DNA of 64,000 nucleotides from Diospyros lotus. Its lineage: Eukaryota; Streptophyta; Magnoliopsida; Ericales; Ebenaceae. Below, piece by piece: positions 10,335 through 21,989 of the stretch (positions are counted from its first letter, which is position 1; every line of letters begins with the position of its first letter). The notes under the pieces are model-generated. The model was not told the DNA's origin and did no database searches. It saw nothing but the letters and a program-made list of their open reading frames with translations. The position numbers were made by a program, and so were the translations under genes. The stretch is from the NCBI RefSeq assembly GCF_014633365.1, contig NC_068346.1, forward strand, positions 31,910,639 to 31,974,638, read 5' to 3'.

Positions 10335-12347
10335 GATGATTCTTGGCTATGAATCGGAAGTCGTAGCAATTGACCAAGGCGACTTCGCAGCAAATTCAGA
10401 CAATAGATTGCAGAATTGATCAAAGTAGTGATTTCCGACGCTTAGGGCGGATTAATTTCCAACAGTCTTGGATGCAATTCTGGTGACTGAAAAATTAATT
10501 AAAGTAAAGCACTTTGGGCTCGGAATTGGAGATGAAGCGGCGATTTAGTTCATAACAACAGAACGTTGGCATTTGCAATGGAGCTTGAGGTGAATCTATC
10601 AATTTCGACTAAACAGAGGTGGGCGAAATTCCGGCGAATTGTGGCCAGGTTATCTCTGACTTGATTCAGTTGAGAGGTAGGGTAGTCTTGTGGTTGTAAA
10701 TTTCGTCTCAGATTTGAATTTTGAATTGCGTAGGCAGAGTTGGTTTCGTAATCTGATATGTCTTGAAATTGGAGGCCGAATTGATTCAATCAAGTTCCAG
10801 GAGTATTGGCACAGCAGAAACGTTGTTATCAGAGTGGTGCAACGGGTTTTGGGATCGGAAATGGATCTTAAAGGCGGAGTTCAGAGTTGATTCCGACTAT
10901 GAATTCTAGTAAATTGTGTTCGAAACTTGGAAGGCGATTCCGACGGTGACTGTGAACATATGCGGTCATGTGCAGTTGATTGTGGCGAGCTTAGTACTGC
11001 TGAATTTGGATTTTGAGGAAGGCGAAGGCAAGAAACAATCTCTTGTGTGATTGTGGAACATCAGTGAATTTCGAACTGAGGGTGGCAAGTTCTAGTGAAA
11101 CATCAAGAAACAATCTCTTGTGTGAAACATCTCTTGGTTCTTTGGAAGCTGAGGGTGGCAAGTTCCAGGTTATTTCTAACTAGATTCCAGCAGAAACGTA
11201 TTGAGGCAGAGCCAATCCAATTAATTGAGGCACGGAATTCAGGTGAATTTCGACAACTAGAGGTCGGTGATTGGGTGGAGAAGAAGGCACCAGCCTGGGC
11301 GATCATTGAATCCGCTGGACCATGGGTAGATAGCGATTAGCTGCAAGCAAGTTCGATAATCGACAATTTAATTGCAGATTAGAGGTGTTGATTCAGGAGA
11401 ATAGGAAGCATCATAGCCTTGAGCGAGGCGAGAAGGAAGGAGCGACCACTGCATGTGACTGGGGCTATTATCCAAAGCAAATCTAGGTCACTGCCTGTGA
11501 TCGAGTTGTGAAGGCAGGCACCATCGGAAACGATCCAGAGGAGAATTTCGCAAGCAGCAATTCTCAATTGCCTCGATTTCAATTGTGATTCTCAACTCAA
11601 ATTTGAAAGTTGAGCGAGAGGTGAGTTCTAGGCAAATTCTTACTTGATTCCAGCACATTTTATGGGTTGCAGCAGAATCGACCAACATAGAAGGGGGAAT
11701 AGGCCTGGGCGAGCATGGAATTGAGATTCCAAGAGTAAGGAAGGCTGTCGATTACGGATCAGTTGCCCGGAGCGAAACAAGGCTAGGCAATTCAGGCAAT
11801 CCCGAAGCTGAAGACGAAGCAGGTGGTAGCCTTGTGGCTGGAAACTTGGCTGTGGAAATGGATAGCAGCGATTCGAGTGTGATTCCGACAACTCTTTGCA
11901 GTCGGAATTGTTAAAGATGCAATGAATCAGCTGCATCTCGGTTGGCGCTTGGGAGTTAAACGAATTAAGATAGGGATGATCGAGGTAGATTCGTGAGGTT
12001 CCAGTGACGGAATTATGGTGAAGTTGGAAGCTGTGAGTAGGCGAACTTGAAGGCCAAACAAATTCGATCCTCAATTGCTGAAGTGAGGTTGAGGCGCGAA
12101 GGAAGCTTCTGTCGGAAGTGGATATTGAGTAATTGCTGCGCATCGGAATTGGGAGAATTTGATTTGGAGGCTGTTCAGCAGCAAGAATTGAGGTTGCTGA
12201 ACGGAAAGCAACCATTGCAAGGTTGAATTAGATTGCGGGGATTAAGGATTGCTGAATTTTAATACAAGGAGGAGTTTCCGAAGAGATCCTTAGAGGCTGA
12301 TCAAGAGGCTGTTACAAGGTGTAATTTCAAGGAATTAAACTGAGGAG
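10335..12347 (+). other. long leader of the 3.7-kb LTR element
   Basis: Two kb between PBS and the gag-like ATG with no convincing gene. It is built from degenerate reiterated phrases such as 'gagggtggcaagttc' and 'agaaacaatctcttgtgtg' (repeated at about 11030 and 11103) and 'ttgattccag.. aatttcgac'. A 191-codon antisense frame (12215 to 11640) has no recognisable domain and is probably chance. Confidence 0.5.
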
Positions 12348-13310
12348 ATGGCTAAAGGACTAATCACTGCAACAAAGGAAATCAAGGACCTCCGTAGGCA
12401 ACTGGACGATTTTTTGATCCTGTGTTCGCATAAATTTGAGATTGCTAATTGAACTTTGTCGACTCAATTCCAAGTGCCGATTTGTCCACTTTTGCTCCAT
12501 TGGCTATTCTGGTGTTTGACAGGGATAGGCCAAAATGGTGGATCCGACAATGTGAACGGGTATTCTACCAACATCGATTAGCTGAAAAAGAGAAGGTAAA
12601 AATGGTTGCAGCTAATTTGAGTGGAATTCCAAGCGTTTGGTTTCAGAATTGGAGCTGGGGAAGGGTAGAATGGAGCTGGTCATAGTTTGTAAATACCTTG
12701 TATGGTTTGGAGAAAGGCCCAAAACTAATGTTGTCATAGGAGTTCCTAAGGCTGCTCATCAAGAAGTGCAGGGAGCTGATACAGTAGCCATGGAAGAGGA
12801 AGGTGGTGTTCATACAACTAAGGAGGAGTATGAGGTACTAAGAATGAGAATGGTAGCTGCAAGGAGGGAGGACAACCCTTCTGATCTTATTGATCTCCAG
12901 AAGCAGCAGAGGAAGGATTTTGAAAAGTCTCTTTACCAAGTACTTGAGGAGAAGGAGGAAAGGATTGCACCGGGCACACCTTGTTTGGAACATCTCATAT
13001 GTATGTCTTTGGCACGGGCACACAAAACAGGACATCAGCTGCAAAAAAGGTTGATTTGCTTAAAGAGAAGTTTAAATTTCTTCTTATGCCTGGAAATGAG
13101 ATGGTTACAGGATTGATAGCTCTATTGGAACAATTTTCAATGGAAATAAGGAAGAGGTGGATGGCTGGACTTGGGCTTGCCGCTAGTTGTAGTTCTGTTA
13201 AGGAAGAAGGAAAGAGAAAGCAAAATAAAAAGGTAATACGAGAGGAGAACAAGAAAATGCGAAGAAGAAACCAATTGGTGAAGATGGGCATCGGATGAAT
13301 AACAATGGTT
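12348..13310 (+). pseudogene. Gag-like remnant of the 3.7-kb LTR element
   Basis: ATG 12348 starts a short coiled N-terminus (MAKGLITATKEIKDLRRQL) broken by a TGA near 12450. The frame from 12449 carries a gag-type core: PKWWIRQCERVFYQHRLAEK and MVAANLSGIPSVWFQNW, comparable to the W-x-R-x-C-E...Y/F pattern of plant retrotransposon gag. A second stretch (12637-13116) is charged, with KEEYEVLRMRM, and continues in other frames to about 13298. Frameshifts and stops break it. No zinc knuckle, protease or RT follows before the polypurine tract. Confidence 0.55.
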
Positions 13311-13688
13311 CAATGGTAAAAAGTTTCTTGGGGACAAGAAACATTTCATGGAGGGGAAATTGTCATGAGCCAAGAGGAATTAGAGGGGCAATGCTGCTAT
13401 TAGTTACAATTGTTGGTTAGGAGATGCTATTCATTCTGTTAAAGTGCACATGGGTGCTGTTCTACAATATTCTATTACTTGAACAGCCTATAAATAGACC
13501 ATAGCATGTAGAGAAATGTATGCTGAAACAATATAGTGAATTCATATTTTCCCCTCATATCTTCTCCCTCTCATTCTTTCTAGTTCTCTCTCATTTCTCT
13601 TGAATTCTGCTCTATATTACCCTTCAATTCTCCTCTGTTTTCCTCCCAAATCCTTCCTAGACCCTAGCTAAATCCTAGGGTCGTGACA

Positions 13689-13795
13689 GTGACCTAATCA
13701 ACCATTTTCTTCCTTCGCACCAATGATGGCATCATTACTTTTCCACTTAGAACTTCCATATTTTCTCCTCCCACATCCCTTAAATCGGCCCCATT
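13689..13795. repeat. continuation of repeat R after the LTR element
   Basis: Continues the sequence interrupted at 9980. Its reverse complement is at about 33730-33830 without the 3.7-kb insertion. It ends at the hAT terminus at 13796; sequence resembling its continuation ('cttgtttc') resumes at 20016. Confidence 0.6.
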
Positions 13796-14639
13796 TAGAG
13801 CCGGCCTTAGGCTAGGGCTATAGCCCGGGGCCCACAACTGAGGGGACCCAATTTTTTTTAAGCCTATGTATATATGTGTATAAAAGATTAAAAAAAAAAA
13901 ATTAACAAAAGAAGTTGTCGCCTGTTCCTTGTCAATGAAAAGGGAAGCTAACCAATCAATTCTCAATCTCAAGAAAAAACGTAACGAGGAAGAAAAGTTT
14001 CTTATTAATTGTATAATATAATATAAAATAAATAAACAAAATATGGGGAATCAAAACAGACTTTCTTATTAGTCACAAAAAGAAGAAGAAAAAACCCTTT
14101 GACTTTCTAAGTTCATAACTCAACGCAAGCAATTTTTTTTTGGTGATTCTCCTCTTCTCCAATACAGAGTTAAAACTTGGAAGATAAATCATTCAAAAGC
14201 TAGACTAGTGCCTTTCTTTGAAGGTATTTTTTTTTATAAATACATATAGAATCCAGATGTATAAATTTTGTAAATTGTCATACATATATTTATTAATTTT
14301 TTATTCTTTATTATTTGATTCAATAGAAAACTTGATTGAGATTCTTATTCTCTATAATTGAAAGTTTCAAGTGAAAGAAAATATACTCAAAATCCAGGTT
14401 TTATTGTTCTTTGTTAATTAGTTTTATTTTTTTTATTGTGTTGTGTTTATTATAAAAATTAAAAAATGTTTCCTAATAAACAACTTTCTGAAAATCTCAA
14501 GAGACAAAGAAAAAAAAAATAAGAAGAAATTGTTCAAAGTTTAAGAGGATCTTTGAATAAATATTTTGTTAAACAAACCAATGCTTTACTCGAAAATTTA
14601 GATGAAGATTGACCAAATGAATGTGAACAATCAATTCAA

Positions 14640-16805
14640 TTGGAAGAATTAGTAGAAAATGAGAATGAAGTGAACAAAGAAATTGATGATCTAGATGAAA
14701 ATAGAAATATTGATGAACCTTTTCTTGAGGAAAATGAAAATATTAATGAATCTTGCCATGAAAATGAATGTCCCGAAACAATATTTGATTTAAACATTTA
14801 TGACCCACGAATTTGGGATAATCTTGATGCAAAAATGAGTGATTTACTTTTAGAAAAAGGTCCCATATAAGAAACTAATCTCAAATTCCCCATGGATGAA
14901 CATAATAGACATTTTTTTTCAAATTATTATCTTCGTATGTTACCAAATGGGGAAACTAAGGATCGAAAATGGCTAGTGTACTCGAAGGAGTTGGATAAAA
15001 TGTTTTGTTTCTGTTGTAAGTTGTTTAAAACAATGAATTCTAGAAGTCAGTTAACTAGTGAATGAACTAGAGATTGGAAACATCTTGGTGAGAAGCTTAA
15101 ACAACATGAAAGCAATATTGAACACCTCACTAACTCGAGGTCTTGTATTGAATTGCAAATCAGATAAAAACAAATCAAACAATTGATACAAAATTACAAG
15201 AGCTAATCAAGGAAGATACATTACACTGGAAAAATGTTATTATCAGAACCATCGCTGTTGTGAAATGTCTTGCTATACATAATTTGGCTTTTCGTGGAAC
15301 AAATGAAAAAATTTATGTAGATGGTAATGGTAACTTTTTAGGCCTATTTGAAATGACTGCAGAGTTTGATCCACTAATGCAACACCATTTTCGACTCATT
15401 CAAGATAACAAGATTCATTATCATTATCTTAGCTATAAAATTCAAAATGAGTTGATAGCTATTTTAGCATCAAATGTTAAACATGCAATCATTGAAAAAA
15501 TAAAAACGGCTAAATATTTTTCAATCATTCTTGATTGTACTCCTAATGCAAGTGACAAAGAACAAATAACCTTAATATTGAGATGTGCCAATGTTTCAAG
15601 TACTTTAATAAATATAGAAGAGTACTTTCTAGAATTTCTAAATGTGAAAGATACATCTAGATTAGGAATTTTTAATGAATTACAAAATGTAATTGAGTCC
15701 CTTACACTTAATTTGATGATGTGAGGGGACAAGGTTATGATAATGGCTCTAATATAAAAGGGAAAAATCTAGGTGTACAAAAAAGATTACTTGATATAAA
15801 TCCTAGAGCATTTTACATGCCATGTGGTTCTCATTGTCTCAACTTAATAGTTTGTAATATGACGAACTCATGTGTTAAAGAAAAATCTTTATTTGGGGTA
15901 TGTCAATGCATATATACAGTATTCTCTAATTCAACAAAGTGATGGAATGTGTTACTTGATTATATAGATGGTTTGATTTTGAAATCATTGTCAGCTACAC
16001 ATTGGGAAAGTCACATTGAAAGTGTCAAAGCAATAAAATCTCAAGCTTCCGAAATCAGAGAAGTTTTATTTAAATTAGAAGAAATTAGTGAAGATGTCAA
16101 ATTGAGTAGGGATGCTCAAAGTTTAGCATCATGAGAGCTTTCAAGTTTTGAATTTATATTAAGTTTGGTTATTTGTCATGTCATTTTGCATAAGATTAAC
16201 TTACTTAGTAAAAAGTTACAATCTGAAGACATGCGTCTTGATGGTGTTGAAAGACAATTAGAAGGACTTGTTTTATTTTTTGAAAATTATAGAATAAATG
16301 GGTTTATTTCTGTCATGATTGATGCTAAAGAAATTTTCCCTGATATGAGAATTGAGCCTGTATTTTAAAAAAAATGTCAAGTTTGTAGAAAAAAGGCATT
16401 TTGATGAGGTTTCCAATAGTGATAGGGAATAACAATTAGTTGAAGAATCATTTAGAACTGATTATTTTCTTGTTATAATGTATATTGCTTTTGGTGAATT
16501 GAAGAGCAAGGTTGAACAATTGCATTGTTTTGAATCTATTTTTGGGTTCTTATTTGATGCTGCAAAGTTGATTTCGTTTTATGATAATGAATTGAAAAGT
16601 TTTTGTGTGAATCTTGAAAATGCTTTAAAACATGGTGATGTTTCTGATATTGATGCAAGAGACTTATTTTCAGAATTATAGGTGTTGCAAATGATGTTAT
16701 CAAAAGAAGCATATGAAACAGATAAACCATGAACATCCATTAAAATTCTTGAGTTTATAAAGAGTGTAGATATGTTTCATAATGTAATGGTTGCTTATAG
16801 GGTAT
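14640..16805 (+). pseudogene. hAT transposase, left copy (TTF finger, DUF4371; C-terminus missing)
   Basis: Acidic N-terminus (14640-14870), then a TTF-type zinc-finger region (DRKWLVYSKELDKMFCFCCK, ~14965-15025), then DUF4371-like sequence: [52 protein letters not shown] (DDE-type core region), [14 protein letters not shown] and [14 protein letters not shown]. Stops and frameshifts at ~14613, 15062, 15724, 15942, 16134 and 16366 break it. It ends at MVAYRVLL near 16805 and lacks the hAT dimerisation domain that the right copy has. The protein would have bound element ends and excised the transposon; this copy cannot. Confidence 0.85.
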
Positions 16806-19181
16806 TATTGACATCTAAAATGTCTTTTTGTTGCACTTTTAGATGCAAAATCATCAATTATACTATCATATTTAATGTTTTCTAACATATCTTTTTTAAT
16901 GCATAATATCGCTAATCCATTTAGCCTATCTTGAGTTATGGTGGTCCGCAAGTAAGATTTCAATAATTTTAATTTAGAAAAACTTCTTTCAGTAGATGTC
17001 ACAATCACAGGTGTAGTCAATAATTACCTTATAAGCAACCATTACATTAGGAAATATATCTACACTCTTTGCAAACTCAAGAATTTTAATGGATGTCCAT
17101 GGTTTATCTGTTTCATATGCTTCTTTTGGTAACATCGCTTGCAACACCCATAATTTTGAAAATAAGTCTCTTGTATCAACATCAGAAACATCACCATGTT
17201 TTAAAGCATTTTCAAGATTCACACAAAATTTTTTCAATTCATCATCATGAAACGAAGTCAACTTTGCAGCATCAAATAAGAACCCAAAAATAGATTCAAA
17301 ACAATACAATTGTTCAAACCTACTCTTCAATTCACCAAGAGCAATATCCACTATAACAAGAAAATAATCAGTTCTAAATGATTCTTCAACTGATTATTGT
17401 TCCCTATCACTATTGAAAATCTCATCAAAATGTCTTTTTCTACAAACTTGACGTTTTTTTTTGTAAATATAGGCTCAATTCCCATATCAGGAAAATTTCT
17501 TTAGCATCAATCATGGTAGAAATAAACCCATTTATTCTATAGTTTTCAAAAAATAAAACAAGTCCCTCTAATTGTCTTATAGCACAATCAAGACGCATGT
17601 CTTCAAATTATAACTTTTTACTAACTAAGTTAATCTTATGCAAAATGTCATGCCAAATAACCAAACTTAATATAAATTCAAAACTTGAAAGCTCTCATGA
17701 TGCTAAACTTTGAGCATCCCTACACAATTTGGCATCTTCACTAATTTTTGTTAATTTAAATAAAGCTTATCTGATTTGGGAAGTTTGAGATTTTATTGCT
17801 TTGATACTTTCAATGTGACTTTCTCAATGTGTAGTTAACAATGATTTCAAAATCAAACCATCTATGTAATCAAGTAACACATTCCATTGCTTTGTTGAAT
17901 TAGAGAATACCGTATATATGCATTGACATGCTCCAAAAAAAGATTTTGCTTTAATGCATGAGTTGGCCATATTATAAACTATTAAGTTGAGACAATGAGA
18001 ACCACATGGCATGTAAAATGTTCTAGGATTTATATCAAGTAATCTTTTTTGTACACCTAGATTTTTCCCTTTTATATTAGAGCCACTGTCATAATCTTGT
18101 CCCCTCACATCATCAATATTAATTGTAAGGGACTCAATTACATTTTGTAATTCATTAAAAATTCCTAATCCAGATGTATCTTCCACATTTAAAAACTCCA
18201 GAAAGTACTCTTCTATATTTATTGGAGTACTTGAAATATCGACACACCTTAATATTAAAATCATTTGTTCTTTGTGACTTACATCAGGAGTACTATCAAG
18301 AATGATTGAAAAATATTTAACCGTTTTTATTTTTTCAATGATTGCATGTTTAACATTTGATGCTAAAATAGCTATCAACTCATTTTGAATTTTATGAGTA
18401 AGATAATGATAATGAATCTTGTTATCTTGAATGAGTCGAAAATGGGGTTGTATTAGTGGATCAAACTCTGCAATCATTTCAAATAGGCCTAAAAAGTTAC
18501 CATTACCATCTTCATAAATTTGTTTCACGAAAAGCCAAATTATGTATAACAAGACATTTCACAACAGCGATGGTTCTGACAATAACATTTTTTCAGTGTA
18601 ATGTATCTTTCTTGATTAGCTTTTGTAATTCTGTATCAATTTGTTGATTTGTTTTCATCTTGTTTGCAATTCAATACAAGACCTCAAGTTAGTGAGGTGT
18701 TCAATACTGCTTTCATGTTGTTTAAGCTTCTCACCAAGATGTTTCCAATCTCTAGTTCATTCACTAGTTAACTAACTTTTAGAATTTATTGTTTTAAACA
18801 ACTTACAATAGAAACAAAACACTTTATCCAACTCGTTTGAGTACACTAGCCATTTTCGATCCTTAGTTTCCCATTTGGTAACATACGAAGATAATAATTT
18901 GAAGAAAAATGTGTATTGTGTTCGTTCATGGGGAATTTGAGATTAGTTTCTCATGTGAGATCTTTTTCTAGAAGTAAATCTCTCATTTTTGCATCAAGAT
19001 TATCCCAAACTCGTGAATCATAAATGTTCAAATCAAATCTTGTTTCGGGACATTCATTTTCATGACAAGATTCATCAATATTTTTATTTTCTTCAAGAAA
19101 AGGTTCATCAATATTTTCATTTTCATCTAGATCACCAATTTCTTCATTCACTTCATTTTCATTTTCTACTAATTCTTTCAA
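16805..19181 (-). pseudogene. hAT transposase, right copy (includes dimerisation domain)
   Basis: Minus-strand counterpart of the left copy: acidic N-terminus 19181-18951, TTF finger ~18900-18760, a 242-codon open stretch 18552-17824 with the DUF4371 core ([32 protein letters not shown]), further pieces to 17351-16989, and the hAT C-terminal dimerisation segment at 17020-16805 (STERSFSKLKLLKSYLRTT, DRLNGLAILCI). Interrupted by several stops, including ones shared in position with the left copy and some private ones. Longer intact stretches than the left copy. It ends with a stop immediately before the junction. Confidence 0.85.
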
Positions 19182-20015
19182 TTGAATTGGTTGTTCACAT
19201 TCATTTGGTAAATCTTCATCTAAATTTTCAAGTGAAGTATTGATTTGTTTAACAAAATATTTATTAAAAGATCCTCTTAAACTTTGAGCAATTTCTTTTT
19301 TTTTTGTCTCTTGAGATTTCCGAAAAGTTGTTTCTTAGGAAATATTTTTTAATTTTTATAATAAACACAACACAATAAAACTAATTAACAAAGAACAATG
19401 AAACCTAAATTTTGAGCATATTTTCTTCCATTTGAAACTTCCAATTATAGAGAATAAGAATTCCAATCAAGTTTTCTTTTGAATCAAATAATAAAAAAGA
19501 AAAAGTTAATAAATATATGTATTACAATTTACAAAATTTATACATGTGGATTCTATATGTATCTATAAAAAAAAAAATACCTTCAAGGAAAGGCATTGGT
19601 CTAGCTTGTGAATGATTTAAAAGTTCCAACTCTGTATTGAAGAAGAGGAGAATCACAAAAAAAAAAAAAAATTCCCTGCGTTGCGTTATGAACTGAGAAA
19701 GTCGAAGGTTTTTTTTTTTTTCTTTATTTGTGGCTAATAAGAAAGTCTATTTTGATTCCTCATATTTTGTTTATTTATTTTATATTATATTATTATATAA
19801 TTAATAAGAGACTTTTCTTCCTCATTACGTTTCTTCTTGAGATTGAGAATTGATTGATTGGCTGCCCTTTTCATTGACAGGGTACAGACAGTAACTTGTT
19901 TTGTTATTTTTTTTTAATTTTTTTATACACATATATACATAGGCTTAAAAAAAAAATTTAGGGCCCTCCTCAGTTGTGGGCCCTAGGCTGTAGCCCTGGC
20001 CCAAGGTCGGCTCTG

Positions 20016-20905
20016 CTTGTTTCCTTCAGTTAAAATAAATAATATATGAAATTTGAGAAATGTAAGAATAAGTTTCATAGTATAGTTGAATAAAAAAAAT
20101 CGAAGTTTCAAGTGTGACAATGTGTTAGTCGAGTATTACACAGAAATTTCGATTAATCTTGCTTTGAGAACATTTCTCAAATATTAGATTTCATTGCTCG
20201 AGTAACTGTATTGAGAAACTGAGAGTTTTAAAATACCCGTCAAGTAATGCTTTACATTACTTGAGTAACCTATAAAAGAATGGGGAGTTTTAAAGAAATA
20301 GTCAAGTAATGTATTCGACTAACCTATAAAGAAACCGAGAGGTTCAAAATCTTATTCGAGTAATATGTATATATTACTTGAGTAACCTGGAAAAGTTCAA
20401 AATATGTTTAAAATCCTACTCGAGTAGCCCTGATATATTAATCAAGTAACTTTGGCTTTAAATTAGATTCAAATTTGTTCTATGTAGTACTAAGTAACGT
20501 CGTCATAATACTCAAGTAAGACGGCTTGTGAAACTTAAAATTCAAAATTCTTAGCTGTTAATGTTGTTTGAAAGTGAATTTAATGCTATTTGAATAACAA
20601 TAAATGTTACAAAACATTTTTATACATAACATTACATGGAAGTATACATGCTTTACCTATGATTTTTAGCTTTAATCTAATCAGTGTTGCATAAATAGAA
20701 TTTTTTTGTTGATAGCTACAGAAAAGGGACTGAGTGTTGATTGTCTCCGTTTCAAACACAAGGCAAGTCCCATATATAAAGTGTGAAGCTTGAAATGTAG
20801 AAAAAAGAACGAGAAAAAGAGAGAATAAAATAGAGCCCAAGTGAATACAAACTTTGCTGAAAATTGGGTTTGAAATGAATGGTGCCAAAATTATGAGATG
20901 CTTTA
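20016..20905. other. gene-free stretch with reiterated 'CGAGTAA' words
   Basis: No gene seen. Between 20110 and 20520 short words such as ACTTGAGTAACC, CTCGAGTAA and GTCAAGTAATG recur about ten times at 30-70 bp spacing, separated by 'gagaaactgagag-tttaaaat' phrases. It resembles a degenerate internal-repeat region of an LTR. 20540-20905 shows nothing recognisable. Confidence 0.4.
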
Positions 20906-21682
20906 CAGTGCCGGACCTGAGATTTGGGGGCCCTGAGGCGAAATGTAAAATGGGCCCTCGAATCATAGAGTACATTTAAATTTTCTTTTGCCAGATTCAT
21001 CCAACATCAATAAAGCCAAGTTAGCCAACATCAATAAAATAGACATAGGCAAGCTATCAAATAATCCAAATCTCTGAATATATCACAAACAAAACGAAAT
21101 GAAAATGATTCGTGAAAGAGAAACTAACCGCTGAAAATGAAAGTTGAAGCTAAGCTAAGTAGATTTGGATTCTTCTGGAGAAGCAAATTTGTTTCAAGGA
21201 TCGGACCGAATCTGAGGCAGCAAGCGGTCAAGCTAGAGCGACTATCGACTAAGAGCGAGGCAGCGGGGAGCGAGCCACCGGTGACCGGCCATGAGGGCGA
21301 ACTACCGCCGATGCCGATCGAGTAGCAAGAGGCGAGAAAGCGAGGGTGAAGGGTGACGATCTGACGGAGCAGCGAAAGGAGAGAGAGGCAACGAGAGGCG
21401 AGGGCGAGGGCGAGCCATTGACCAACCGACGATGAAGGCGAGGCGTGAGGATGAGGACGATGGAGGGACTTACAGAGCGACTGAGCGAGAGAGGGCTGTG
21501 AAAGCGAGAGTGAGAGGGCGAGAAGGGCAGGGGCGAACGCGAAGCTTCGAGGGGGAGGGGGAAACCGTGGGCGATTGGGCCCTTACCAAAAATGGGGGTT
21601 CCAATTTATGGGCCCTAAATACATTAATTTTCATGGGCCCTAAGGCGGCTGCCTCACAGGCCTCATGGAAGGTCCGGCCCTG
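20906..21682. mobile_element. non-autonomous hAT element with GC-rich cargo
   Basis: Termini CAGTGCCGGACCTGAG and, reversed, CAGGGCCGGACCTTCC. Flanking 8-bp target duplications ATGCTTTA / ATGCTCTA (7 of 8 identical). Subterminal GGGCCCT motifs occur at both ends. The interior 21190-21560 is GC- and purine-rich ('gaggcgag', 'gagagg') unlike the flanks; its short frames (21137-21325, 21432-21683) are low complexity and not credible genes. Confidence 0.85.
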
Positions 21683-21737
21683 ATGCTCTAGGAAATAGCA
21701 AAGAAGATGCTATTGGAAAGATCAAATATAAGCACTA

Positions 21738-21975
21738 TTGCCCCTACGGGCATGGTTGAGCGGTAAAGCATGTGGAATTTTATAGAAAGTATTAGGGATC
21801 AAATTCTTGTGGTGGTATTTGTCCCATGTAAAGGTGTGAACTGAATATCCTGTTTTATGTGTATAGACTGTGACCACATTTGATTTTACTTGACTGACGA
21901 ATTGAGATGGATGGCCGCCCGTCCCTAGGACTAGTTGGGCGAAGCTCGGAAACTGGGTTATCAAAAAAAAAAAAA
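21738..21975 (+). mobile_element. tRNA-derived SINE
   Basis: The head has a pol III A-box TGGTTGAGCGG (21753-21763) and B-box-like GGGATCAAATTC (~21794), as in tRNA-derived plant SINEs. The tail is CTAGTTGGGCGAAGCTCGG followed by an A-run. Imperfect direct repeats flank it (AAGAT-CAA-ATATAAGCACT before; AAGATATATAAACACT after), as expected for target-primed insertion. A related tail is found in inverse orientation at ~53590-53650. Confidence 0.75.
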
Positions 21976-21989
21976 GATATATAAACACT

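Larger units (their letters stand above)
9981..13688 (+). mobile_element. 3.7-kb LTR retrotransposon lacking pol
   Basis: Left LTR 9981-10319 and right LTR 13361-13688 share the ends TGTCATGA...GTCGTGACA and a TATA box (CCTATAAATAG). PBS TGGTATTAGAGCC at 10322 and a polypurine tract (GGAGGGGAAAT) before 13361 support a true element. The body holds only Gag-like remnants, with no protease, RT or integrase, so it is non-autonomous or internally deleted. Comparison with the repeat copy at 33.65-33.93 kb gives an empty site. The flanks (ATTAGTTT and GTGACC) are not a clean 5-bp duplication. A solo LTR of the same family is at 62131-62469. Confidence 0.85.
13796..20015. mobile_element. tail-to-tail inverted duplication of a hAT transposon
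   Basis: Both outer ends carry the same hAT-type terminus: TAGAGCCGGCCTTAGGC on the left, and on the right GGTCGGCTCTG (reverse complement CAGAGCCGACC). The left half (to ~16811) encodes a transposase on the plus strand. The right half (from ~17006) encodes the same protein on the minus strand, the two reading toward each other. Arms are about 3.0 kb each and similar end to end, apart from many small changes. The central ~190 bp belongs only to the right copy and holds the C-terminal dimerisation segment. No clean 8-bp TSD is visible (GCCCCATT versus CTTGTTTC). Confidence 0.85.

Noticed and set aside
11640..12215. 191-codon antisense frame in the leader of the 3.7-kb LTR element
   Set aside because: No recognisable domain, lies opposite a degenerate repeated leader in an AT-moderate region where long chance frames are likely, and nothing supports expression.
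21753..21805. Possible tRNA gene
   Set aside because: A- and B-box-like sequences are present, but no cloverleaf with acceptor pairing can be drawn, and the A-tail and flanking direct repeats show a SINE.
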